In this document: in pieces, positions 45,755-56,107 of the stretch
Numbering within the stretch: position 1 is the first letter of the stretch
Layout: each line of letters starts with the position of its first letter
DNA from: Evernia prunastri
Lineage: Eukaryota > Ascomycota > Lecanoromycetes > Lecanorales > Parmeliaceae
DNA: 64,000 nucleotides
Direction of reading: 5' to 3'
Assembly (NCBI GenBank): GCA_003184365.1
Contig: NKYR01000144.1
Coordinates: forward strand, 379-64,378
Notes under the pieces: generated by a model
Told to the model about the DNA's origin: nothing
Database searches by the model: none
What the model saw: the letters and a program-made list of their open reading frames with translations, nothing else
Made by a program: the position numbers and the translations under genes

Positions 45755-46563
45755 TCAAGAAGGAGGACCACCACGGCCCCTGCCAAAACCGCCGCGGAAT
45801 GAGGGAGCAAATTCGCCAGGAGCGCCACCTTCCTTGGCGTCACCCATTTCACGTCTTCGGTATCCGCCTTCACGGTCTCCACGATCGCCACGATCGCCAC
45901 GAGGCCCGCCACGTCCACCAGGGCGACGCTCACGGTCGTCACCACCCATCATACCCTTGGGAGGGGCGTGAGAACGCTGTTGCTTGATGTGGGTAGCAGG
46001 CACGATCTCGGCCGGTAGATGAAGCCATTCGCGGAGGTAATCAAGACCTTCGGGCGTAAGAGTGTAGTAATACCACTGCCATGAAAACCTTTCGCGTTTT
46101 AGCAATATCCTATCCGCTATTTGCTAAGTGTAGAGAGCAAAGACAACTCACTGAGTCTTCAGGTAGCCGCGAGAGGTTAGAGACTGGCATGCCTTGACGA
46201 CCTGAGACACGTGAGAATCAATCAGGCTTTTCAGGCATTGTAGATCTTACATAGAGGTTCTTGGTGTCAATCTCGTTGTGCTTCGGGAGGTTAAAATCTT
46301 TCTTCGCAGTGAGAACTCCCTCTGGGAATGGGTGAGCATGGACAGATGGAGCCAGCAAAAATTGCAGTCTGGGTCGAACTTGGTAGGCGAAGAGACGTAC
46401 CACGGAAGAGATACTCGTGGATCTTCTTTCTGTCCGCCTTGGGGATGAGCCTGGTATTATTTAGCTATGTCTTAAGCGGACTCAGATATGTCGCAGATAT
46501 CATCGCTTGCGCTCAGCCTTGAGAGACATCTTGACATTTGTTGATATGAAAATGAACCTACAT
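45755..46563 (-). CDS. RPS10: 40S ribosomal protein S10
   Basis: Five exons (46562-46563, 46401-46450, 46251-46321, 46152-46201, 45755-46088) give 168 aa. The start codon appears split: AT at 46563-46562, an intron with donor GTAGGT and acceptor TACCAG, then G CTC ATC CCC, giving MLIPKADRKKIHEYLFREG. The core FSWQWYYYTLTPEGLDYLREWLHLP and PATHIKQQRSHAPP are S10 signatures. The tail is rich in RGG/RGD repeats and would be arginine-methylated in other organisms. No alternative in-frame ATG exists in exon 2 before MLIPK, which supports the split start. It is divergent from SDE2. Confidence 0.93.
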
Positions 46564-46817
46564 GATCGCGAGTTCCTGTCGTAGTTCGGGGAATCGCTTT
46601 GATCGATGCTGTGCTTGATTTATGTACTGAGATTACCGGCGAAGCACCAAATTTGTGGGAGCTAGTGAATTAGATTAGCGCGCGGCGTCTGCGCGGCAAT
46701 TAATTTTTTTCAGTGGCATTTGGATAAGTACCTAGAGGTAAGATATCATCAGAAAGGCCCGTACATGACCTCTCTTTGAAGGGAATCTTCCGAATACTCT
46801 GCCCGAAAGGTCTTACG
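46564..46817. promoter_or_regulatory. Divergent promoter, RPS10 / SDE2
   Basis: 254 bases between divergent start codons. Nothing else fits between them. A T-rich tract lies near 46701-46711. Confidence 0.5.
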
Positions 46818-47723
46818 ATGGCTCCCCGAACGATCAACGTCTTCTTGACTTCATTTCCCGGTCTTGGTCTACCGCCTACCTTGACTCTACCCATCGACAG
46901 CTCTACTTCTATCGCAGATTTGAGGCAACAGCTTTCAGATCGACTTCCGCACATAGGCTCTCGACTTGTTCTGACCACCACCTCAAACAAGGAGGTCCTC
47001 TCTTCAGAGATACCGGTATCCTCCTTACTTTCTAATTCCCGCGATGCATTCGTGCCTCTCCGACTCTCCGTACCGTTATGTGGTGGCAAGGGTGGCTTCG
47101 GGTCTCAGCTTCGCGCAGCTGGTGGGCGCATGTCATCCAAGCGGAAGAACAACCAAGGTGATAGCAATAGTTCCAACCGCAATCTAGACGGGCGGCGTCT
47201 CAGAACGGTCAATGAGGCAAAAGCCCTTGCGGAGTATCTCGCGATGAAACCAGAGATGGAGAGAAAAGATAAGGAGACTAGACGGGCTCGCTGGGAGCAA
47301 GTTGTTGCTCTTGCCGAAAAACGGGAGGAAGAGATTCGGAGTGGGTCAAAAGGAAAAGTTGACGGCAAATGGGTGGAATGTAAGGAAGAAGCTGGAGAGC
47401 GGGCACGAGAAGCAGTGCTGGCAGCAATGAAATCTGGAGATTACCATGATAATCCCAAGGAGTCCTCCAGCGGTAGCTCTTCCGGCGCATCTGCTCAGGC
47501 AAGTGAGGAGAGCGAGGAGGACGATTTGGGAGACCCGAAACACGCGGCACTCCAAGTATCCTCAAATTCAAAACCAGCACCTTTGCTCGCAAGATCATAC
47601 TTCGGGTTCGAGGAAGACGAGGAATTCATGAGTGATAACGACGAGGAAGGAGAGCCGGCCAATCGTACAATAATCGACACTGCACGGGTAAACAGCAAGG
47701 GCAAGGTCAAAGTCATGGTGTAG
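46818..47723 (+). CDS. sde2: Sde2, ubiquitin-fold splicing and genome-stability factor
   Basis: One exon, 301 aa, starting MAPRTINVFLTSF. Residues 1-90 form the N-terminal ubiquitin-like fold and end in CGG followed by KGGFGSQLRAAGGRMSS. In fission yeast and man a deubiquitinase cuts between GG and KGG, and the freed Sde2-C, with its N-terminal Lys, joins the spliceosome. Both the cut site (after Gly90) and the conserved KGGFGSxLR block are intact. A long charged helix follows (about 125-210), then an acidic, Ser-rich tail. The upstream in-frame ATG at 46776 would add 14 residues before the ubiquitin fold and is less likely. Confidence 0.93.
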   Translation: MAPRTINVFLTSFPGLGLPPTLTLPIDSSTSIADLRQQLSDRLPHIGSRLVLTTTSNKEVLSSEIPVSSLLSNSRDAFVPLRLSVPLCGGKGGFGSQLRAAGGRMSSKRKNNQGDSNSSNRNLDGRRLRTVNEAKALAEYLAMKPEMERKDKETRRARWEQVVALAEKREEEIRSGSKGKVDGKWVECKEEAGERAREAVLAAMKSGDYHDNPKESSSGSSSGASAQASEESEEDDLGDPKHAALQVSSNSKPAPLLARSYFGFEEDEEFMSDNDEEGEPANRTIIDTARVNSKGKVKVMV

Positions 47724-48266
47724 GAAGTCTTGGCACACATCGTGCCATTCAGTTGGAATCAAAGGATGGCTTTATTAAAAACCTCAATCTCAATGGGCAC
47801 TTTCGGCTTGGTACTTAGCCAACTAGATCTTATTTTCGGGTTACGTCTAGGGTTCAGGTTGAGATACCTTGCCAAAAATTAGTACCTAAAATGTACGGAT
47901 GATCAAGAGCCTACAAGTAAGTCCAACTATCCGCTTTCTCAAGTCTTTTAAAAGGCAGGACTTGATAGCTCAACCACAGCTCTTTGGAGTCCCAGGTACG
48001 GATAAAACCAGATAGTATTTACCATATACACATTTACTTTTCATACCTTCGAGCCTACCGAGCTCACAAATTTAGAATCTTCGCTGTGTACTTCGTAGTA
48101 CTCTATCTGCACTGTGTACTCTATCTGGTCATACTAATTGTATTTTACGTGCGCTAAACCTTACATTAAACTAGCTGAGGTTTGAAAGCTCCCAAAATGA
48201 CGACTAGACCTGTAGACAGATTAGAATCGCAAGAGAACAACCTCTCGATTGAGATCGACCTGATTA
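47724..48266. other. Intergenic region, no gene seen
   Basis: About 540 bases, AT-rich in the middle, between SDE2 and the GTPase gene. Holds the terminator region of one and the promoter of the other. Confidence 0.5.
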
Positions 48267-50308
48267 ATGGCATACGGCATACGAACAATTCATCTACTAA
48301 AAGCTCCCAGCCATTCGATACCATTGTTTCTTTGCCCCTTACTCGCATCCTGTGTCAGCATCAGCCATGGGCCTAGAAGACGGTGTTTGAGACCTCGCCG
48401 GCACCAGCTCCATGTTGATACTACCATAACATCCTTGCATAGCCTTCCAGATCCTTCACATTTATTGGATCTCCCGCGATCATGCCCAGGCTGCGGTGCG
48501 TTCACACAGACCGTCAGCCCGGAGCAGCCCGGCTTCTATGGCACCAATCGAAAGTCCGTGAAGGCCTTCATAGATCGCAAAGGGCAATGTCCGTATCAAG
48601 GACATGATGGCGAGTCAGTACTGTTTGAACTTGTCTTGGGAGCTGCAGACGCATCTTTGTTGGCTCAGATGGGCCTACAGGAAGACGGAGAGAACAGGAC
48701 AAGGGGTCAGATATGATGAGCAGAATCAAGCATCAAACTAATTTAGACACAGGCCGCAAAAGCTCGAAAGATATATCCACACCAGTGTGCAACCGCTGTC
48801 ATGACTTGATACATCATCGTACTGGCCGTTCCGTATTTCACCCAACAATCCAATCGATTCAAGAGATCATTGCCGAATCGCCATATAAATACAACCACGT
48901 CTATCATGTCCTAGATGCAGCCGACTTTCCACTCTCTCTTGTACCTTCTCTTCAGAAGACTCTTTCATTAGCATCGCAAAGATCAATGAACCGGAGAGCT
49001 AAGACTAACCACTATCAGTATGGGCGCAAAGCGGAAATGAGCTTCATTATTACACGTTCGGATCTATTGGCCCCGAAGAAGGAACAGGTCGATGGCCTAA
49101 TGCCTTACATGTTACAAGTCCTTCGTGATGCTTTGGGTGACACCGCTGATAATGTACGCCTTGGTAATGTGCGCTGTGTGAGTTCCAAAAGGGGTTGGTG
49201 GACGAAGCAGGTCAAGGAAGATGTTTGGAACCGAGGTGGAGGCGGGTGGATGGTTGGAAAGGTCAACGTCGGCAAAAGCAACCTGTTTGAGAATATCTTA
49301 CCGAAAGGCCGCAATGAGGAATGCTGTGTTGGCTCTTTGCACCATGCTGCGCCGCAACAATTGCCTACTGACTTACCTAATGCCGACGGAGACGGACAAG
49401 AAAGGAATGAATCGACCCAGGACCTGCCCGATAACACGGAGTCACAGCTCCTAGGAAACTCTCTTTTACCTCCTGCGCCACCAGAGACTCCGTTTCCTGT
49501 GTTGCCTTTAGTATCGCCTCTTCCTGGGACAACAGCGTCTCCAATCAGAATACCCTTTGGCGGTGGTAAAGGGGAACTGATTGATTTACCTGGTTTAGCG
49601 CGTGGTGATCTTGATCAATTCGTAACTGATGCGCACAAGACTGATCTTGTAATGCGTGATCGGGTCAAGCCGGAGCAACTCGTGATTAAGCCTGGCCAGT
49701 CACTCCTCGTTGGAGGACTGTTGCGTATCACGCCGGCTACGCCTAACCTAGTCTTTTTAGCCTACCCATTTCTACCATTGAAGTGCGATATTACCTCTAC
49801 AGAACGGGCAATTGCAATTCATACTCAGCACGAAACCTCCGGTGTATCTACAATTGCTAGGCCCGGCATTGGAAGCAGAATGCAATCGGCTGGAATTTTG
49901 TCTTTGAAATGGAACGTCACTAAGCAGCGTGCTGGACCGTTGACCAAGGCTGCTGCTGCTGGGTTGAGCACGCATACATTACCATTTATGGTGTTCTCAG
50001 CGGATGTCCTGATCGAAGGATGCGGCTGGGTCGAGCTCGTTGCCCAAGTGCGAAAAAAGGACATGGAAACAGAGATGGAGCCCAGTGACCTTTTCGATAC
50101 GAGACCATATCCAAGGGTTGAGATTTCCAGTCCTGATGGTGGATATGTAGGAGTCCGGCGACCTATGGGTATCTGGTCACTCTGTGGCAAGAAGCCTGTG
50201 TCGTCGAGAAGAACGCCGGGGAGGCCGAGACGTAGCATGAAAGGGTTCAAAAAGCAATTGAAGAAAGCCAGAAGAGCAGCGTCCCTTCCTACAACGAGGA
50301 CGGATTAA
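48267..50308 (+). CDS. GEP3: Mitochondrial YqeH-type circularly permuted GTPase (Gep3/Mtg3)
   Basis: Two exons (48267-48705, 48747-50308) give 666 aa. The 41-base intron is short with a weak donor (GTCAGA), but it restores the frame and is needed to complete the zinc finger: C73xxC76 in exon 1 and C161xxC164 in exon 2. The GTPase motifs are in permuted order: G4 (TRSD, 249-252) precedes the P-loop G1 (GKVNVGKS, 317-324), then PGTT and DLPGLARG (about 406 and 426). That order defines the YqeH/RsgA-like class. In yeast, Gep3/Mtg3 acts in the assembly of the small mitoribosomal subunit. The N-terminus is Arg/Leu/Ser-rich, as a mitochondrial presequence would be. Confidence 0.88.
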
Positions 50309-50756
50309 TCTTCCACAGTAAGAAATTAGATTCGCGGATAGAATGGGTGTCCCTAGTTGAAAACTATTCGTTTTTGTACTATAATACAAAACCACTAGAT
50401 TACGAATTTAACTTGATGTAGAGCTCCACAGCTTGGCTCTTGGCTTGAAAGGTCAAGCTTCACTTTGGCCGTTCTCTCTCTATTTTCAATCATGCCCTTC
50501 TTGCGTATAGAGTTCCAGGAAATGTCCAGCTTATTGGTGCGCAAACACGATTCTCCAATATCTTTACTGCGACTCCCAGACAAGACCGTTTTCGATACAG
50601 GCCAATTACTTGCACGACGTACTGCCCACTCGTGCCTACCGTATCTCTCAAGATCAGCATCGACTTAAGTGGTCTAGGATAGAAGCTACCCATTGCTATC
50701 GGCTTTCAAGGCTCGACTGCGACAACAATCAATCAACACTGACCCACTGGTAAAGG
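50309..50756. promoter_or_regulatory. Intergenic region and HECT gene promoter
   Basis: About 450 bases between the GTPase and HECT genes, which run in the same direction. No supported gene; small frames on both strands overlap. Confidence 0.45.
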
Positions 50757-53700
50757 ATGCCTTCTTGGCCCGCACGGCTACACCTTGGTTCTCCTGCTCC
50801 AAGTCCGGGCCCAAAGTCAAGAGCTCCAAAGAGCCCACCGTATCGCGAAGACCAGATTGAAGATAGTACTGACCACGACCAGCCACTGCACGGCGTGCCT
50901 GTAATAGCTTTGACCGGCGCCTCGAGTCACTCTCGTCCAAGCCATGGACGGTCATACAGCCACCCTTTTCCTTCAATCTTTAGTAGTGGGAGGAAGGCTG
51001 AAAAAACACCCGATATGAACCACAATGATGGCGTCTCAAAGACTATGACTGAGTCCCCGTTTGTATCGACTGGGCTTGCTTCCAAAGATCACATGGATGC
51101 GGAAAAGCATCTTGTTACAGGCAGATGTATTACATGCGATTCCCTCGTCAGATGGCCGAAACACTTAAACGTGTTCCGCTGCACTGTGTGTCTCATGATT
51201 AATGACCTAAAGCCGGGAGCAGGGTTATTAGTGGAGGGCCGTGAAGCCCAAGGGCTGAGTAATACCACACCGTCAACAAACTCAGACCTACTCAGAAAAG
51301 GTACCATGCACCCTTTGATTACAATACTCATCTGACGTGCAGTAACAGTCCCGTGTCTGTCTCTCGACAAGACTCGAAAGCTAATTGACGAAGATATGAG
51401 TTCGTACTTCCAGTCGCGCTTGAAGCAAGGTTCCAGCTATCTTCCTCCACGTTCGCATATGCAAAAAGAACGTAACGACATCATGAATCCTTGCTTGTCA
51501 TCACTTCCTCGAAACCCCGGTTATGGAAATTCAAATCCTGGACAGATCGCCCCTAACATGCCATCTCCTTCTAGAGCCGCCCCGCCGCCACCATCATCAG
51601 CATTGCAGGCGCCGCCGTTCAGAATTACGAGTGCTGCATCTGAAACCCCTCAGCAGCGCGAAATTGAATTTTCTCAACCGATATTTCGGCTGACGGAAAG
51701 TTATATTGCAACTTGTTTCAGCAGTGTCGAATGCTTAAATGTTTCCTTTTTGACCTTCAGATCTCATCATTTGCTTCGAGCCGCCAGCGAAGGCACAGTC
51801 CTTGAGAAGTGCAAGCCTCCAAGAGCTGAAAGTCGATCTGTTCAGGAGACCCGTTTTCCAGAATTGGATGCGAAAACACTGCTCCTGGGCGACTTCGCGG
51901 AAAATGGGACCTGGTGGACGGGAAGAAGCCATCTAGAGCCCTGGTCTCAAGGCAACGCTCTCAAAGTAGCAGAAGGGGTTTCTGAAGAGAAAAGTATTTC
52001 GAAGTCCCTACGCATCAATTGGTCGGAGTTGGATGAGTGGTATCACGTAATCGTCACTGTTGGACACTACTGGAAGCAGAGACTACAACATCTTCGAGAG
52101 GGTAATGTCTTGAGCGAGAAAGCAAAGGCAATGTTGATGAATGCATCGACAGAAGATATCGAGCAGATAGAGAAAGATTTTGCCGAAGCCTGGGCTCATG
52201 TCCAGCGAGCGCTGCTCAAGGGGACTGATAATCTGCTTCGACGCCCAGGCCGGCCCTTGAAAACACCTGAAGATTGCCGCTTCTTGCTTGTACTTCTCAC
52301 CAATCCGTTGCTGTACATGCCGGAAAACGGTATTACAATCGAGTCCACAGTCGCCAGGTCCGAGATATCTGCTAGTCAGAGCCAGAGGATTGCTCCGCGC
52401 CCACTAATGGCTTCTTTGCGCCAAACTTCAACGTCCGATCTACGGTCTCCGAATACCAGAAATGCTAGCACAGGCAAGCATTCCGGCATTGTTAAGCGCA
52501 TCCTAGGCCTCGTGTCAAATCTTCCAAGCGACTGCCACCAAATTTTTATTATCTGGTTTTCTCGGTTATCTGAGGTCCACTTTCGCAAAATCGTAGATCT
52601 CATTGGAAGTTTCGTTACGTACCGCCTTACTAGACATAACAGCCGAAAGCGATCTAATAGTCATGATCCACATGGCGGTCTCATACCTAGTGTTGCAAGC
52701 CCAGGCCCAGGTCCAGGAAGCTCTGCTCAGCTCCATGCCACTCTCGGTATTCTAGGGGCGCCGAAGTCGCCGGACCGGAATGACACTGGAGTTCCATATG
52801 GCGAAGACTGGCAGCTAAAAGCCGCTGCAAGGGTTATGTCTTTACTTTTCTCCGCCAACAACCAAGGCTCGTCTCGAATACAAGACAGTACTAAAACGCC
52901 TCAGTGTGCGGCCGGCAGATTAAGGGCTGGCTCGGCCGCTGGTAATCGGGCCCATCGAAACAGTCAAATTCTCCCAACCAATGCCTTTTACAACACTCTT
53001 CTGGATTATTCGGACCTGGTAGCCGACTTCGAGGCTTGGGAATTTCGAAGAGGAACATTTTCCTTCTGTCAGTACCCAATGTTCCTGTCGATTTGGGCTA
53101 AAATACGAATCATGGAGCACGACGCTCGTCGGCAAATGGAGATCAAGGCTCGCGAGGCGTTTTTCAACAGCATCATAAGCCGGAAGGCCATAAACCAGTA
53201 TCTCGTGCTCAAGGTCCGAAGGAACTGCCTTGTTGAAGATAGTCTTCGTAGTGTCAGCGAGGTTGTTGGTACAGGTCAAGAGGAGATCAAAAAAGGCTTG
53301 CGCATCGAATTCCTGGGTGAAGAAGGCCTAGATTCTGGGGGGCTTCGCAAAGAATGGTTCCTCCTACTGGTTCGTGAAGTGTTCGATCCGGAACATGGCT
53401 TGTTCGTGTACGATGAAGACTCCCACTACTGCTATTTCAATCCTGGTACGTTCGAGACGTCAGATCAGTTCTTTCTTGTGGGAGCGGTTCTTGGCCTTGC
53501 CATCTACAACTCTACTATCCTTGATGTTGCGCTGCCCCCGTTTGCCTTTCGAAAGTTACTCGCCTCCGCTCCCAATTACACTGGACCTGCTACGTCATCA
53601 TTATGTCCGAGTCCTGGTTATACCCTCGATGATCTGGCGGAGTTTCGGCCAACGCTCGCTAAAGGCCTGAGGCAACTACTTGAGTTCGACGGCGATGTCA

Positions 53701-54320
53701 AGGAAACATTTTGCCGTGATTTCGTTGCAGTTGCGGAGCGATATGGTCAGCTTGTGGAGGTCCCTCTGTGTCTCAATGGCGAAAGCCGAGTTGTTACCAA
53801 TAGCAATCGACACGAATTCGTAGACCTTTACATCAAGTACCTTCTTGACACGTCTGTCGCTCGTCAATACGAGCCTTTCAAGCGTGGCTTTTTCACCGTT
53901 TGCGGAGGGAACGCTCTCTCGCTTTTCCGTCCAGAAGAGATTGAGCTTCTTATACGGGGTTCAGATGAGCCACTGGACGTAGCAACACTGCGTACCGTCG
54001 CCATCTACGACGGCTGGGGGAAAGGAACCAATCCATCCGATGAACTTGTGGTAGACTGGTTCTGGGACGCCTTCACAAAGGCTAGTGCCAAAGATCAGAG
54101 GAAGCTATTGAGCTTTATCACTTCAAGCGACCGTATTCCGGCCATGGGCACCACCAGTCTGGTCATCAAGATTACATGCCTTGGGGATCACAGCGACAGA
54201 TTTCCTATAGCCAGAACATGCTTCAACATGCTAGGATTGTACCGGTACCGCAATAGAACTGTCTTGGAGGACAAGCTTTGGAGAGCGGTCATTGAGAGTG
54301 AGGGTTTTGGGATGAGGTGA
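50757..54320 (+). CDS. HUL4: HECT E3 ubiquitin ligase, Hul4-like
   Basis: Two exons (50757-51300, 51343-54320) give 1173 aa. The HECT domain fills the last 350-400 residues: RIEFLGEEGLDSGGLRKEWF opens it, and the catalytic cysteine is Cys1141 in ARTCFNML, 32 residues from the end. The N-terminus is Ser/Pro-rich and carries a four-cysteine zinc ribbon (C124, C127, C142, C145), seen also in Hul4-type ligases. The middle is helical with a Pro/Ser linker. Yeast Hul4 works in quality control and transcript surveillance with Ubr1/Asr1-type pathways; a direct equivalent role here is inference. Confidence 0.9.
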
Positions 54321-54945
54321 TAATCTAGATAACTAGGCGCTAGTCGCGCTACGACTGGTTAGCCATGGTGATACGGGCAGCACACAGGTCTGTTATGAAG
54401 CGGACCTTGAGAGCGGATTGGTTGAGATTATGGGTTTCAAGTCTGGGGCAGACGTATTGTGCTCAAGTCGTTTACACCTTGTCCAAACATAGGCCGCCCC
54501 TAGGGTAAAAGATTTCCCAACTGCCCGAGGGCCGTCTCAAGATCAACAGTATAGTTTCTTGAAACATTTTGGAGTGCTATAAATGAGCTGTTTTATGTCT
54601 GGCGTAGTAGCAAGCGTAGCTTGCGGTTAGTTCGTCGAGGCACCAGGTCGGTCTATCGTGGACACTGCGTCAAAGTCTTTGGTATTCCTATAGAGCTGTC
54701 TAGACCGACCTTCGATGTCAGCTTAATGGGCCGCATGAAGAGCGTAATGTAACCAACTTTAAGCACGGCAGAAGAGGATGCGTTGGTTTCTAGCTACTTT
54801 TCAGTATGGTTTAATACGGCAGTTATCTGATGCTACAGGGCTAGACATGTGCATCAATTGAAGGCTTTGCAAGCAACGACTTGGGCAATCCTTCTACCAC
54901 TTGATACCGCTCACTGCATCAGAGATACTGGCAACATTTTTGGGC
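54321..54945. other. Convergent 3' spacer, no gene seen
   Basis: About 625 bases between the ends of the HECT and RPL15 genes. No open frame of interest and no recognised RNA gene. Confidence 0.55.
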
Positions 54946-55852
54946 TCAACGATAACGCCAGTATGACTCGGTATTATGACGCTTCCATGTCTTCCTCCTG
55001 CCTGCCGTAGTCTTGTTGAATTTGTGACCCCTGCCCAGCCCACGAGACTTCTTGCCAGTTGCCGTGAGACCTCGAGATTCACGGTGCTGAGCTGATATTA
55101 GCTAGAATGACCAGTAAGTGAGAAGACAGCGTTTTACCTTATGCACGGGCTTGACAATCCAGTTGATGCGAGGATCGCGGCGAATGGCCTTGTGCTGAGG
55201 GTCGACAAGGATAATCTCGAAATATTTGTAGGTCGAGTCTTGGTTGATCCAGTAAGAGTTCAACACCCTCAGATTGGCACAGCGGCGCCCCACACGTTCC
55301 TCGGCGGTGGACTTAAGTGAGCGCTGGTACTTTAGCTGGTTGATACCCTGGTTGGTGGGTTTGCCTTCAAGATACTTTAAGTCAGCATGTCTCGGAAGAC
55401 ATGGGCAAAACCATTGGACTGACCATAGGTAGCACCTTTGGGCGCAGGTCGCTTTCTCCCTCCACGACGAACACGCACGCGGTAGATGACATAACCCTGC
55501 TTCGCCTTGTAGCCTAGACGACGGGCCTTATCCGGGCGAGACGGGCGAGAAGCACGGTGGATCACGTGCAATTGTCGAAGCTATATTAATGCACTCTCAG
55601 CAATGTTCAACGAGTGTATAGCAAGGCACAACATGTGCCACAAGGTTTCCCCGGCCAATTTTAGGTATTACGTGGCGCTTGCCTCATTGGAGGACATGAA
55701 GGGACTTTCTTACCTCCCAGCAGCGGACGCGCAGCAGGAAACGGAGGACATCGGATTGCTTCTTCTTCTGAAGTTCTTCGACATCTGAGGTAAGTGTTAG
55801 CTACAGGTAGGGAATTAGATCGCAGAGGTATTTTACATTTGAGCGCACCCAT
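54946..55852 (-). CDS. RPL15: 60S ribosomal protein L15
   Basis: Five exons (55837-55852, 55714-55784, 55424-55580, 55138-55364, 54946-55086) give 203 aa, the family's normal length. It begins MGALKYVEELQKKKQSD; the first exon is only 16 bases. RPSRPDKARRLGYKAKQGYV, RRGGRKRP, GRRCANLRVLNSYWI and the C-terminal KTTAGRRKTWKRHNT are L15 signatures; L15 binds 25S rRNA. The last acceptor is the second of two nearby AGs (CTCAG before 55086), since the first breaks the frame. Its start lies just 222 bases from the RIP-degraded transposon island. Confidence 0.95.
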
Positions 55853-56073
55853 CTATGTTCAGTCTCTGTTAGCCTTGAAATAGCCGCAGGGAAATATAAT
55901 GCAATCGAAGCAACACTTATGGAGGATGGAAAGTACTTGAAATAAGAGGACATACCTTCACTTAGTTGACGAGATTGTCGTAGTGATGCGATCGGATTTC
56001 GTGTTTGTGGGCGTAGGCGGCAAAGAGCTATTTAAGATTAAGCGAGACCCGCTTGTAATCTAGGGATCTATTA
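55853..56073. promoter_or_regulatory. RPL15 upstream region
   Basis: About 220 bases between the RPL15 start codon and the TA that marks the edge of the transposon island. It must hold most of this ribosomal gene's promoter unless the promoter extends into the island. Confidence 0.5.
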
Positions 56074-56107
56074 CCTTAGCGACACAATGACGGGGCTCGT
56101 TACCGTA

